64,000 nucleotides of DNA from Anagrus nilaparvatae (GCA_022575985.1 JAKSXM010000238.1:12852001-12916000), one strand, 5' to 3'; positions 24,301 to 36,741 are shown, numbered from the stretch's first letter. Notes: generated from the letters alone by a model not told the origin. Numbers and translations are program-made.

Positions 24301-24989
24301 AAAAAAAGGCAATTTAAAAATTATTATTATTTTGAATAACAAAAAAAAAAAGAGCTAATTATAACAGCCAATACATTTCTGATTGCATAAAATATAAATA
24401 TTACATAAAAAAGACATGCAATTTAATCATTATAGTCTCTAATCTAAAAAAAAAAATCCATTTATAGATAATTTTCTATTATCAAAAAAAAAAGATATAA
24501 TTAATTTGTAAATAAACATAGAAATGAGATCATTTAATTACACAAAAAGTACTGATAAAATTACTATGATGTTTTGTTAATAATACTACTTGACTTCCAA
24601 GTGTTTAAATATTTATTTAGGTATCATACGTTTTAAAAAAAAATTCTACGCATGAATAATATATGAAATAATTAGTTGATTTAAATATGAATAATTCATT
24701 AGTTATGACGTTTTGAAAAAAAAAAGAAAATATGCATTAAAAAAAAAAAAAAAAAAAACGGTCAAATATTTCTAATAAGTTTGTTATAATTAAATTATAA
24801 ATGTTAATATTTAATTTGATTAACAGGTAAGAGTTAAGTTCAATGGCATTCATAATAAAGCAAATGACTACATGCAAAAAAGTTTTTGTTTTTTTAATAT
24901 ATACCTCGATGATTATTATTACAATTGTGCAAATTATTATCTTCGTTAATCCAAAATTTCTGAAGATATTTTATAAAATGTGAAAACAT
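21379..24989 (-). CDS. ACSBG: ACSBG/bubblegum-type very-long-chain acyl-CoA synthetase
   Basis: ATP-dependent activation of long and very long fatty acids to acyl-CoA. Inferred exons: 24989-24905 (alternative first), 24023-23959, 23890-23833, 23764-23428, 23351-23156, 23090-22990, 22924-22775, 22695-21853, 21784-21659 and 21576-21379. About 690 residues from the ATG at 24021, or about 719 from the ATG at 24989. Motifs in order: [12 protein letters not shown]; the phosphate-binding loop [10 protein letters not shown] (family consensus TSGTTGNPKG); [61 protein letters not shown] then [16 protein letters not shown]. The C-terminus is the usual [12 protein letters not shown]. Adenylate-forming (ANL) superfamily; the ACSBG subgroup is chosen from the VWEKIYEKM and [11 protein letters not shown] context. 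One exon (23090-22990) has a length I could not confirm to the base. Gene-family confidence is high. Confidence 0.93.
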
Positions 24990-24999
24990 TTTGCTTTCT

Positions 25000-25290
25000 T
25001 GTCGGTATTTTTTTTATTTCCTTTCAAAAAGTATAAAACAAAAGAAAAGTTTTTTTTTTATAAGTACTTTTAATAAATAAAATTATTGTATTAATTTTCA
25101 CGTTTTTTAAGTTAAGAAAACTATCATGCGAGGAGTCTATAGAACAAGGCGGGTCACAGTACTATAACTAACCCCTATTAAATATAGGTATAGTTCACCC
25201 TCAAGTTTATACCGGTCATATGAAAATCAATAGCATTACGCATATCACGCCACTTTTAGAGGGAATTTCAAAAAAAAGGGCTAAACGCAT
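25000..25290 (-). promoter_or_regulatory. Candidate alternative promoter for the acyl-CoA synthetase
   Basis: A GC-richer patch (about 25130-25290) lies just upstream of the inferred first exon with ATG at 24989. Position and composition suggest a promoter; no core motif was identified. Confidence 0.3.
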
Positions 25291-27214
25291 GCGTATTTTA
25301 ATTATTTTTAATTGTTTTTTTAACATAAGGGTATGGACATAAAGTTAACCTTGATTTTGTTTTATCTACATTTTTAAAATATGTGAATCAACAATATTGG
25401 TATTTTTTTTTAAAAACCGGTTTTATTTTTGTACAAGTTGTGCAAAACATGTGAAAATTGGTATAATTAGCAAATATTTTTGCGAATTCCATTCTTGGAA
25501 TTAGTTTTAGGTAGATCAGAAAAAATTAAATTTAATGTCTGATTCTTAGAACATAGTAGTTTGTCTAACTGGGGTGTAAAATAAGCCCTTTACCCTTCAA
25601 GACAGCAATTTTTGTGCGTTAAATTCTGCAAGCTATAATGATGAGATGTATATGATCAAGAATATTGCATTAAAATTTATCTCGAAAGTGAAATGACATA
25701 ATAACGAGCATTATAAATAAAACATCCCCTTTGCATGCACAATTTGATGTATGAAATGTGAATGTGAATTAAATTTTGTTAACATTAGAAAGATTTATCC
25801 ATATAGATCGATAATCTCATTAAAATTATGCGATTATTCAATAAATACTTTACATAACAAATCGCAGATAAATTTATTAAATGACATATTAAAATTGCAT
25901 TATCATCTCTTCCTTATCAAATCATTTATGATACAAACATGTTATCTAATTATAATTATCTAGATTCAAAAGTTATGCAAAAATAATTTTTAATAAATGA
26001 ACACACAAAAATAAATTTATAAATAAAAGTCATCCTGTTATTATTTATTATGACAAAATTTTGTTAAAAAAGATATCAATTTGCATAAGTTTCGTTCCTC
26101 GGTTATTTAGCTACGCAATTATGTTAAGTGTTTAAAGACAAATTATACCTATGCTTTTTTTTTTAATTCTTAATTACGCCAATTAATTTTTTGTCCATAA
26201 AAAAAATTGTAATTTAATTTTTTTGCAATTTATATTACTTGATAACTATATTTCTTTAATCATTATTATGTTTTTATAGTTTAATTGCAAAAAATTAAAT
26301 AAAATGTTATTAGTTTTTATTTTTAAATACCTAAATGTAAAAAAAATTGTTTAAATTAACATGTTATTAAAATGTTAATTAAAAAAAAAAAAAAAATGTA
26401 AATTAGAAAAATAAAAAATTTTTTAATTATTAATTTTATTTTGTAAGTCATAAAAATTTCAATTCATAAATTTCTTATCTTTATCTTAATTTTAAAATAC
26501 TACAGTATTTACCTGCTAAAAAATTTAGGTCAATGAACTTTTTTTATTCTGATTTTTTGCTTCATTAATTAAAAATAATGTCATTAATTTTTATTTTATT
26601 AATTTTTATCTATTTCCAATACTTTTTTTAAATTATGCAAGATATCTAGGAAAAAGATTTTATTTTATTTAAAATTCATGATAAACAAAATCAAAAAAAA
26701 AAAAAAAAAAAAGAAATTTTTAAAAAATTTTTCCTTAAACCCAAGGAAACACGTGAGTATATTTTAATGGATTTGGTATGAAAAATTGCAAATATTTACG
26801 TATTTATAGATTTGTAACATATTATGAACTAAAATTTGAATGATTATTCAATTTTGATCTTTTGTTTTTGAACATTCTCTCAAATACATTTTAAAACAAT
26901 AAAAACTTGTTTTTTAAAAAAAATATCGCGTTTTTTACTAGTTTTTTTTTATATTAAAATTTGCATAATACAATAAATAAACAAATACGTGTTTTAAATA
27001 ATTTAAATTTTAATAATATAAAAAAACACTTGTTTCAGCAAACTGCTCACTCATACCTACATAAACATAACTCATACACGTGTATGCACGAATATTTTAA
27101 TAATTACTAAACACGTATACATTTTTATTTAAATCGCACCCTTATACACATTTAAATTAGGTTATGTTTTAGGGCTAATTTGTTTTTTGTTTATAATAAA
27201 AAATTTATATTTAC

Positions 27215-27400
27215 CTTTAGTTTTATGTGTCTATCCAGCTATATGATGACGCGCCGTGATGGTCGAATAGCGGTTTGTTCTTTTTAACAGTTATGCACCA
27301 AACTTATCTTCAATCGCCAAAAGTTGCATACGTAAAGGGCCTTTTGCAAGCAAAGACTCCGATTTTTGTTTTAATGGTGGACGCCGAAGCACCTATAAAT
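27215..27400 (-). other. Candidate non-coding first exon of the acyl-CoA synthetase
   Basis: A higher-GC patch ends (reading minus) in a good donor, AAACTAAAG followed by GTAAAT at 27214. If spliced to the acceptor at 24024 it would supply a leader for the ATG at 24021, skipping the exon at 24989-24905. The exon start and transcription start are not determined. A short upstream open frame lies within it. Confidence 0.4.
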
Positions 27401-28527
27401 ACTTGTGTAAAAAAAAAACACCGCGTGGCAATTTGAAATACCAGAAATTGCACTTTATTTTTACCTTACGTACAAAAGAAAACTATTTATTTTATTTTTT
27501 TCATGAATGAAATTTTCTTTGTTATTATCTTTAATTACAAAACAAATATTAAACAACCACTTATTAATATTAATTTATTGAAAGTTTTATTTTTATAAAA
27601 ATTTAGGTTGAATATTTTTTAACTGTGACGATCAATTTTATTTAAAACAGACTTGTCTGAGAGCTGTGCAAATCGTTTTTGAATATATGAATCATGAAGT
27701 CACGCCACCCGATTTCTCCAAATGTAGCATGCACAAAAAACCACGCGAGCAACCTGAGCGCATGAGCAATAGAAAGTTTCTATTTCCCTCCTATTTTTAT
27801 TTCTTTTTTATCCCTTCTTTCTTATGCATTTTGCATTTGTAAAAGTAGAATAATTGCAACGATACTCTTTAAGATTGTAATTTTTAGGATAGGTACCCAT
27901 TACAAAGTTTGTTTTAATATTACTTCATATTTTAATGTTAAATATTCGTATTAGTCGCATTCAAAATTCGCCCTTTTTTTATTTTTGTTTCATATTATTT
28001 GTCCCTTGATTTTCTTTTGTGTATTTTTATTGGTATACCTATATTGATAATTCTTTCAGATTTTAATTATTGTAACATAGCATAAATTAACATTTATTGC
28101 ATATATTATTTGCATGATTAAAATTAGTTTTTTTTTACATATTGATACATTGATATTTACCAAATATTCGTTGATTACCTACCCTTTTTTGATAAGATTA
28201 TTATCAGCCTATAAAAAAATAATAATATTTCAATAAAATAATACTTTGAATAATACCACAGTATACTGTGATAATACTGCTAAAACAACAAATTTAAAAA
28301 GCGCGCCATGCATCATGAAAAGGTAAAGAAATCTTTTTTATCGACAAACAAATTCTTATCTCGTGTTGTTTTCGATAATTGATCTCAATATATTTTAATT
28401 AAATTAAATAATTAGTACCTGCATAAATTCTTTTGAGATTATTAAATACTAGTTCAGTATTTTATGCATTACCGTATATTAAATATTTTAAAATATTTTA
28501 ATAAGCTGAAAAATATAGTGTTAAAAA
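27401..28527. other. Intergenic, promoter side of the 62-aa gene
   Basis: Divergent spacer between the acyl-CoA synthetase leader and the plus-strand gene at 28528. GC-richer stretches at about 27690-27770 and 28295-28320 may belong to promoters. Otherwise AT-rich with no gene seen. Confidence 0.5.
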
Positions 28528-28716
28528 ATGCCATCAGGTATACCAAATAATAATATTGATACTAATGAAAATAGTAAACAAAAGAATGATAACAAGGCAG
28601 AAAATGCTCCAGTTCGAGAATTAACTCAAACTGATCATTTGAATAAAAAGTTATTGGTTTCTTTTTTGAACAGAATTAACAAAGCAGATGGTAAAATTGA
28701 AAATAATCAACAGTAG
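28528..28716 (+). CDS. Small acidic/polar protein of 62 aa, not recognised
   Basis: A single-exon frame from ATG at 28528 (A at -3) to TAG. The first 30 residues are Asn/Lys-rich and probably disordered. The second half holds a compact amphipathic core, RELTQTDHLNKKLLVSFLNR, with ordinary composition and codon spread. The frame is followed 320 bp later by Tipin on the same strand with its own start context. The core motif looks like a conserved small-protein family, but I cannot name it and assign no function. It could also be an upstream frame on the Tipin transcript. Confidence 0.6.
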   Translation: MPSGIPNNNIDTNENSKQKNDNKAENAPVRELTQTDHLNKKLLVSFLNRINKADGKIENNQQ

Positions 28717-28947
28717 AGTATAGCTTCTTGATTAATAATGATAGAAATTTCAAAAATAATTTTACGATTAATTATTTTGGCAGTTTAATTAAATTTAGAA
28801 AATAAAATATAATTACTTAATTTCTTTAAAAGTAAAAGGGATTTGATTATAATTTGGCGAAAAGCAATTTAACATTTGGTAAATTTTTTAAAATATTAAC
28901 CTAAACTTAAATGTTTAAACTCAGCTGATGAAAACACGTTTTCTAAA

Positions 28948-28958
28948 TTGGCGGGAAA
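28948..28958 (+). promoter_or_regulatory. E2F-like site upstream of Tipin
   Basis: TTGGCGGGAAA matches the E2F/DP consensus (TTTSSCGC in reverse) on the gene-proximal side, 80 bp before the Tipin ATG. S-phase genes are common E2F targets; binding here is inferred. Confidence 0.55.
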
Positions 28959-29037
28959 TCAACTTTAATGAAAAATATATATTGTAGTCTTGTAAAACGT
29001 TTATTTGTGACAAATTTAAATCTGAAATCATAAGAAA

Positions 29038-29700
29038 ATGTCCCGGCGTATCAGAGTAATAGATTCAGATAGTGAACATTCAGGAGTAGAAGATAATGAT
29101 GACATTGTTCGAGCTCATGAAAATGAAAATTCTTTATCAGAAAATGAAAATCAATCAGGAAGTGAGCATAGTGAAAGAGAAGATACAAATTTAGAAAATC
29201 AAAATGTAGATAATGATGGAACTGAAACAAAAGATGATAAAAATGACGAAGATGGTGAAAAAAAACCTGTAAAAAAACGTACTGGCGTCAAACGTGTTGT
29301 TTTAAATACCGAAAGATTAAAGGGCCCAAAAGGTGTACATACTATTGAAAAATTATATGAAGGTTTCAAATTTAAAGGCAAAGGTCATGAGCAAGAAGAT
29401 CTTAACAGAGTTATGAAAAGATTAGAATATTGGGCATACAGAGTTTTTCCAAGATTAAGTTTTGATGATTTCATCGAAAAATTAGAACAATTAGGTCATA
29501 AAAAAGATCTTCAAGCTCATATTAAAAAGTATCGCTTGGGAATGATATCAGCTGATGAATTTGTTGGAACCGAAGAAAATATAGAAGAAGAAGAAAGAAA
29601 TGATGAACCAGAAATTGCTACTAGACAAAATGAATTATTAGAACAAATACAAAATGAAAATTTTGATGCTTTACTAAATGAACCTTTTTTTAACAACTGA
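29038..29700 (+). CDS. Tipin: Tipin (Timeless-interacting protein; Swi3/Csm3 family)
   Basis: A single-exon gene of 220 residues. Tipin forms the fork-protection complex with Timeless, stabilising stalled replication forks and supporting checkpoint signalling. The N-terminal 80 residues are acidic and disordered (SRRIRVIDSDSEHSGVEDND). The Swi3 domain spans about residues 85-165 and shows LNTERLKGPKGV, FKFKGKGHEQEDL, LEYWAYRVFPRLSFDDFIEK and LGHKKDLQ, matching the animal family closely. The C-terminal 40 residues are acidic and end LLNEPFFNN. Vertebrate Tipin is somewhat longer at the C-terminus, so this is a compact version. The ATG at 29038 is preceded by an in-frame-free, AT-rich leader and an E2F-like site. 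Confidence 0.95.
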   Translation: MSRRIRVIDSDSEHSGVEDNDDIVRAHENENSLSENENQSGSEHSEREDTNLENQNVDNDGTETKDDKNDEDGEKKPVKKRTGVKRVVLNTERLKGPKGVHTIEKLYEGFKFKGKGHEQEDLNRVMKRLEYWAYRVFPRLSFDDFIEKLEQLGHKKDLQAHIKKYRLGMISADEFVGTEENIEEEERNDEPEIATRQNELLEQIQNENFDALLNEPFFNN

Positions 29701-29823
29701 TAAAAATTTATTATATAGAATTTAAATTTGTTTTTAGTTTTATTTTATTATATAAATACAGTTAAAAAATATTTTTAAAGAAACTTACAAAATAATAATT
29801 TAATAAAATAAATATGTAATTTA

Positions 29824-30134
29824 TTAATTTGTTCTTCTTTTTTGTGTACTTATATACAGTACGTTATTTCCTCTAATAAATGCATCTCCATATTTATCTT
29901 TTAGTTGTCCGTTAACATATTCTTCAGTTTGCTCTAACGCTATATTCATGTAACCATCTAGACAAGCTAATACTCCTATGAAACAACAAAGATATTTTAT
30001 TTTAAATAGTTCTGGTAAATTTGTTAGAATAAATTATATATACCTCTGTAATCCACTCCGCTGTTCAATTTTACTACTACAGGTCGACCATGAATTTGTT
30101 GGATAAATTGTGACAAAGCTTCTTTGCGACTCAT
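29824..30134 (-). CDS. LSM6: LSm6, U6 snRNA-associated and mRNA-decay Sm-like protein
   Basis: Two exons, 30134-30044 and 29975-29824, give 80 residues, exactly the length of vertebrate LSm6. The protein reads SQFIQQIHGRPVVVKLNSGV then DYRGVLACLDGYMNIALEQ (Sm1 motif), and FIRGNNVLYIS (Sm2 motif), ending QKRRTN. LSm6 sits in the LSm1-7 ring (decapping, P-bodies) and the LSm2-8 ring (U6 snRNA, nucleus). A TTTAG acceptor abuts the ATG and a GTATAT donor lies at 30298, so a leader intron of about 164 bp is likely. It is head-to-head with DDX1 and 504 bp apart start to start. Confidence 0.97.
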
Positions 30135-30299
30135 CTAAATCATAAATATTATTTTATTTTCTTTTAATGTATGAATAAATATATTAACAATTAATAAAAT
30201 AAATTAAAAAATACATATTACTTTTTACTTTGAGGTTATAATACTAATACTTTAAATTTTATATCGAATTATTTAAATATTTTGCTGTTTATATATACC

Positions 30300-30638
30300 T
30301 TAAATCCTTAAATTAATTTTTATCTAATTTTTTATTCAAATGTTATGAAATAAAATTATTAAAATAAGTTAATATTTTTTGATAAACAACAATAACAGTC
30401 ACTACAATCAGTTATTAGCCCTCTATATTAAAGTAAACAAGCCGGAAGAAAACTAACCAAGTTTTTCCTGAGCAGACAGGACAGAGCAGAAAAGAATGTT
30501 AAATTTTTTTTCATTTAATATTTATTTGGCATAAAATTTAATTGTAAAATAAAATAAGAATTGCTGCTTTTGCAGCAAATTACAACAAAATTTATCATTT
30601 TACATTTAAGTGATTAAGTGCATTTAAAATTTCTAAAA
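30300..30638. promoter_or_regulatory. Bidirectional promoter of LSm6 and DDX1
   Basis: A short spacer between two head-to-head RNA genes. A GC-richer patch at about 30410-30490 contains an ETS-type CCGGAAG. Both leaders must start within this interval. Confidence 0.6.
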
Positions 30639-33600
30639 ATGGCAGCTTTTGAAGGTAAATTGCAAAAAATAAAATATTAATATTATTTATTAATTGATTC
30701 ATATAATTTTAATTAAAACATTTTTTCTAAGAAATGGGTGTGCAACCAGAAATTGCAAAAGCATTGGAAGAAATGGAGTGGATGTAAGTTTTTTTTAAGA
30801 TAAATACAAATTAGATGTCAAGTTGTATTATTTTTCAACAATATTTCTATTTTAATTAATTGTAGGCTTCCGACAGATGTTCAAGCAGAAGCTATTCCAT
30901 TGATTTTAGGTGGAGGTGATGTCTTGATGGCAGCAGAAACTGGAAGTGGAAAAACTGGAGCTTTTTGTATTCCGATATTACAAATTGTTTGGGAAACTCT
31001 AAAAGATTTAGAGTCAGGAAAATCTACAAAAAGCGAAGTTTCAGTTTGTAAATAGACTTTTATTTTTTTAATATGATAATTCTTTATATTTAGTAAATTT
31101 TTTTTTATATTGAATAGCACCAAATTGGAGCTTAAGTTTATATGATAGAACAGCTGCATTAGCTGTTAATCCTGAAGGACTTACTTGCCAAAGTCGAGAA
31201 TTTAAAGAGTGGCATGGTTGCAGAGCTAATAAAGGAGTTCTTGGTCCTGGAAAATTTTATTTTGAATCGGCAGTTACTGATGAAGGATTATGTAGAGTTG
31301 GTTGGTCAACTTCACAGGTAAAGAAATGAAAAATATTCAAATAATATCAGGTATATTTAACTCTGTAATGAATACTATTTTTCTATTCAAAATTAGGCTT
31401 CTTTAGATTTAGGGACAGATAAATTTGGCTGGGGTTTTGGGGGAACTGGTAAAAAATCAAATAACAAACAATTTGATAATTACGGTGAACCATTTGGTAA
31501 AAATGATGTAATTGGATGCCTTCTTGATCTTGAAAAAGGAGAAATAAGCTACTTGAAAAATGGCACTGATTTAGGACCTGCTTTTTATTTACAACCTCAT
31601 CAAAAATCTCAAACATTTTACCCAGCTGTTGTTTTAAAAAATGCTGAAATGTCATTTAATTTTGGTGTGCAACCGTTTAAACATTCCCCACCACATGGAT
31701 TTGTTGCAGTATCCTTAGCACCAAGGCAAAATGTTCAAGTAAATCCAGTGCATAGTAATCAAACAAAATCAGTAATAGAAAAACCTGCAAAAAACGCCCC
31801 TAAAGCTATTATTTTAGAGCCATCCAGAGAGCTTGCTGAACAAACTTACAATCAGATACAAAAGGTACTTTAATCAAATTTTTTATTTAATTTATTACCT
31901 TAATGTATATGTAAAATAAATAAGTATATGTTTAGTTCAAAAAATATATAAAAGATCCAGAAATTCGCGAATTATTGGTAGTAGGTGGCCAAAGTATTAA
32001 AGAGCAAATTATAGTTATTAATAATGGCATTGACATTATTGTTGGAACACCAGGAAGATTAGAGGCCCTTATAGATGATGGGTACATATCGTTATCTCAA
32101 TGCAGGTATAATAAATTTTTAATAATTTTTTTAATTTTCATGTATGAAATAAAACATATTTGCTATTTTTGTTTCTTTTGATAGATTTTTTGTTCTTGAT
32201 GAAGCTGATGGATTATTAAAACAAAATTATGGAGATATGATTGAAAAATTGCATAGAAATATGCCAAAATATACTGGTGGTGGTAATAGATTACAAATGA
32301 TGGTTTGTTCAGCCACCTTGCACGATTTTGACGTGAAAAAAATGGCAGTGAGTACTCTTATATTAATTTTTTTTCAATTTAATTAAAAGTTATTTTTTCT
32401 CTTTTTAATCATAATTTATTTTGCAAGGATCGTTTAATGCATTTTCCAACATGGGTTGATTTAAAAGGTGAAGATGCGGTTCCTGAAACAGTTCATCATG
32501 TTGTTGTTAAAGTAGATCCACAAAAAGATTTATCTTGGCAAAACATAAGAAGACCTATTCAAACTGATGGAGTCCATGCTAGAGATAATATTAGAGCCGG
32601 AAATACAGCTGGTAATTATACATATAAAAAAATATTTAATTAAATTTATAACTAAATTATTTTCTAATCATAAATTTTTAGAGGCTTTATCTGAAGCAGT
32701 AAAAATACTTAAAGGAGAATATTGTCTTAAAGCAATTAAAGAACATAAAATGGATAGAGCAATAATATTTTGCAGAACTAAACTTGATTGTGATAATTTA
32801 GAACGGTTTCTAAGGCAAGTTGGAGACAGGGAATTAACTTGCGTATGTTTACACGGCGATCGCAAACCAAATGAACGTAAAAGTAATTTAGAAAAATTTA
32901 AACGTCAGGAGGCAAGATTTTTAATTTGTACTGATGTTGCTGCTAGGGGATTAGATATAACGGGATTACCTTACAGTAATGTTTATTTAATTGTGTTGGA
33001 AATTTTTGTAATTTAAAAAGCTCATTAACTTAATATTTGCTATTTTAACAGTGATAAATATGACTTTACCTGATGAAAAGTCCAATTATGTTCATCGAAT
33101 AGGTAGAGTTGGTAGAGCTGAAAGAATGGGTTTAGCTATTTCATTAGTTGCAAGCAATCCTGAAAAGGTGTGGTATCATGGAGAATGGTGCCCTTCAAGA
33201 GGTCGTAATTGCCATAATACAAATCTTACTGAACAAAGTGGTTGTTGCATCTGGTATAATGAACCTCGCGTAAGTGAATAAAAGTTTACAAAAATAATAA
33301 ATCATTTTCTCACATAAAACATGTAACTGAGTAAATAAAATTCAAAAACTCAGGCATAGAAAAAAAATTTAATATTAGCGTGTTTTGCATAGTATTCAAA
33401 AGAAAAAGCATGGCTTTGGTTTCTTTCAATTCGTCTGTCCCAGCCATTAAAAGCTCAAAAATGTATTATAAAACATAAATATTTTTGCTTTGTTAATGGA
33501 TATTTCTTATATTTATAAGACTATATTTGACAATTTTTAAATTTTAAATTTTGTAGTTTTTAGCAGATATTGAAGATCACTTAAATATTACTATCCAACA

Positions 33601-33866
33601 AATTGGAAATGATATGAAGGTTCCAATGAATGATTTTGATGGCAAAGTTGTATATGGAGAAGCACGAAAAAATATAGGTTTGTATAAAAAATACTTGTAC
33701 ATTTTTAATAAAAAATTGATATTAATTTTCTTTGTTTTCATTTTTAATTTAAGGATCAAATTACGAAGATCACGTGCAAGAAATGGCTCCAATCGTAAGA
33801 GAATTAGCAACTCTTGAATCTCAAGCACAGCTTACATATTTGAGACGTCATCAAATGGTACATTAA
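30639..33866 (+). CDS. Ddx1: DDX1 DEAD-box RNA helicase with SPRY insert
   Basis: Twelve inferred exons: 30639-30654, 30732-30783, 30866-31047, 31118-31317, 31397-31864, 31936-32105, 32185-32347, 32428-32611, 32682-32975, 33052-33269, 33557-33677, 33754-33866. Phases agree throughout and give 726 residues (human 740). DDX1 acts in tRNA ligation, RNA 3'-end processing and transport. Motif [10 protein letters not shown] is at residues 45-53. The SPRY domain then interrupts the helicase core (about 80-270: [42 protein letters not shown]), an arrangement unique to DDX1. It is followed by Ia [16 protein letters not shown] (LDEADGLL), [33 protein letters not shown] and [13 protein letters not shown]. 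The first exon is only 16 nt coding. The last intron's donor, GTTTGT, is non-canonical after GT. Confidence 0.97.
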
Positions 33867-36741
33867 AAACAAAAATAATTGTATAGAATAAAAAATTAAA
33901 TCTTATATATATGTAATAATAATTTTTTATATTTATAAAATGAAACTATTTATTTTGAAATTTCAATAAAATTGATTTTAAATCAATTCTAGTTATATTA
34001 TTTTACCTTGAAAATTGTGTAAGGTATAAAAGAAAAATGCTGAACCATATTAAAGTTATTAAAGACAGATTTTATTATTATTGGCATATGTAATGACTTT
34101 TTAAATGTTTTGTTTTATCTCTTGCATTATTTTTATTTGATACACAGCTATCCTGAAGGAGACACATTTAATTATAAATATATGGGAAGATTCATCTTGA
34201 CATTTATGGTGTTTTAATTATAATATATCTATATGTATACTTATATAATATGTTTCTAATTAAAAAAATCTTTTGTTTTTCGAATTAAAATTATAATGAT
34301 ATTTTTTATTTTTTTAAATATATTTTGCTCTTTTTTATGTTACTTTTTTTTTTAAATATATATATATGCAGACAATCATCACAGAATTATGAGAATGAAA
34401 ATATTATATTCGCAGGCATACTCATAAATTTTATATATATTTTCAATACTTCATAGAAACATGTTTCTTTATTTTATTTATTTATGACTTTTCTTTTGCT
34501 AAAATTAATTATATTTTCTTTGTGTACACTTATGTAATATTATTTTTATTAAAATCATACACAGATAATAAAATTCATAACATTCATTTTATTTTATTTT
34601 TTAAAACTTGCATACATTTTATTTAATTGCACCAATTTTATTTTAAGAAGAAGAAAATTATAAAATTATTTTAGAAATAGCTTTAATCTCTCATTCTCTT
34701 TCTTTCCTTAAATAGTAATCATTTACAATAATTCTAATAGTGAATTTTAGTTAACGGATAGTATAAAATTCATCGTTACATGATTATTGAGAATGTAATT
34801 TTCAATTATCGCATACTTTTTTGTCATATTTAACATTCTTTTATTGTTTCGATATAAAGTCATTACACAGTTAATCTAATATTTATTTGGACAAATGATA
34901 TATTTTTTTTATCTAAACACATAGTTTTATAGAATATCACAAAAAAAAAAAAATTAAATTAAATTTTTAAAATCTTTTATTTTTTCATATCTAAATTTAC
35001 ATATTTTTTGATTTGCACTATTTTTTTGAAATGTACATTATGTATTTTATTCGATAGTAGCTTAATTATTATATAGCGCAAAATAAAATAAATAAAATGT
35101 TGAGCTTTATAACAATATTTATGCATTTATAAATTTTTCAAATACAGTCTCAAAATATTTTCATATATTTTTTTTATTTAACTTAAAAAAATTAAAATAA
35201 CAAAAAATTTAAGGATGTGTGCATTTATATAATTTTTCTAAATTTCATAAATCAAACATCCATGTATAAGAATGAAAAAAATAAAAATTGATAAAATAAA
35301 TAGGTATATATATATATTAAAATTAATTCTGTAAAAAATCTGTATAAATATATAATTAAATAATAAAAATAACAGATAATAAAAATCTATTTGTACCAAA
35401 AAAAAAAAAATTTATTACTTTTTAGTTTAAAAACGATATCGATGATAAATATATGGAAAAAAAAATATAAATTAACAATTTGATTAAAATAATATTAAAA
35501 TCGATTGTCAAAATTTGCTTTTTATCGACATCGTTTAAAATAAAAATAAAAAAAAAATAATAAAATTACTTTCATATATATATCTTATTTTGTAATCAAG
35601 CTATTACAAAGCTTTTAATTAAAAAATTTTTTTCTTTCTCAAAAAATACTGTAAAATTTCACAAAATACTCATTTTTTCTTATGTGTCTGTGTCTGTCTA
35701 TGTATGTTTAATATGTGTTAATTTAAAATGTGATATTTTCTTGCTTTTTTTATTTTACTCGTGGTATTGTGTTTTTGGACAAACAATATCAGGTTTAAAT
35801 TGTAAAAAAGTATATAAGACATATTCGCGATATTTATTAGCCACGAGACAGATTTTTTGTGGACAGAAAAAGTTTTTTAAATATTTATTTATTATTTTTT
35901 TTTATTATTTTTTATACTTTTTTTTTTGACTCGATAAAGGAGAAGAAAGATTAAAAATTAACAAATAATCTTGGGTCCGAGAGTAAAAAAAAATGATTAT
36001 TTTAAAAATTTCATCATTCGCATAGTTTAGCTCATTCATACCTTAAGTAAAATAGAATATTGTGATGCTTTGGATATATTTCTTCTTCTTCGCATTAACA
36101 AATCACATTAAACAAAAAGAAAAAAAAAGAAAAAAAAAATTAATATAATTAACAAATATATATATATATATCTATATTTATTTACTTATTCCCTACAGTC
36201 CCAAGTAGTTTAAAAAGATCTATACCTTCTTCCATTTCTTCGATAAACATTCATTTATATATAATTATTTTGTTTATACGTACACATAGCTTTGTTTTTT
36301 AAAATGATTTGTTTTTTTTTTCTTTTTTTGAGATCATATATATTAATAATTTATATTTTTTTTTCTACTCATTCATCGAGTATTCTTCTTCGAGTGATCT
36401 CTCTTTAATAATTTAGCAATGATTATACAATAATTTTTTGTTGCTGATAAATAATTATAACAATAATAATAGCAATAGTAATAATAATAATAATGATAAC
36501 AATAATAAGAATAATAATAATGGTGATGATATTGATATAATTAAATTGCCTCTGTTTTTTTATTTTCTCAAATATAAAAATAAAAAAGAAAACTAATAAT
36601 TGAATAATGATTATAAATTATTTGGGCAGTATCATCGTCATTGTTATTATTATTATTATTAAGAGCAGTTATAATAAAGGCGAAAAATTCGTAGCGAATA
36701 AACGTTCGCTTTTCTTCATTTTTAATATTAAAATTATCAAG
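33867..36741. other. Convergent 3' region between DDX1 and G-alpha-s
   Basis: Holds both 3' untranslated regions. AT-rich with TA and AAT/ATT microsatellites (for example 36460-36525, 36645-36660). The stretch next to 36742 is probably a long G-alpha-s 3' untranslated region. No coding exon supported. Confidence 0.55.

Noticed and set aside
36460..36525. Regularly spaced AAT repeats considered as a CRISPR-like array
   Set aside because: Simple trinucleotide microsatellite in a eukaryotic genome, with no repeat-spacer structure.
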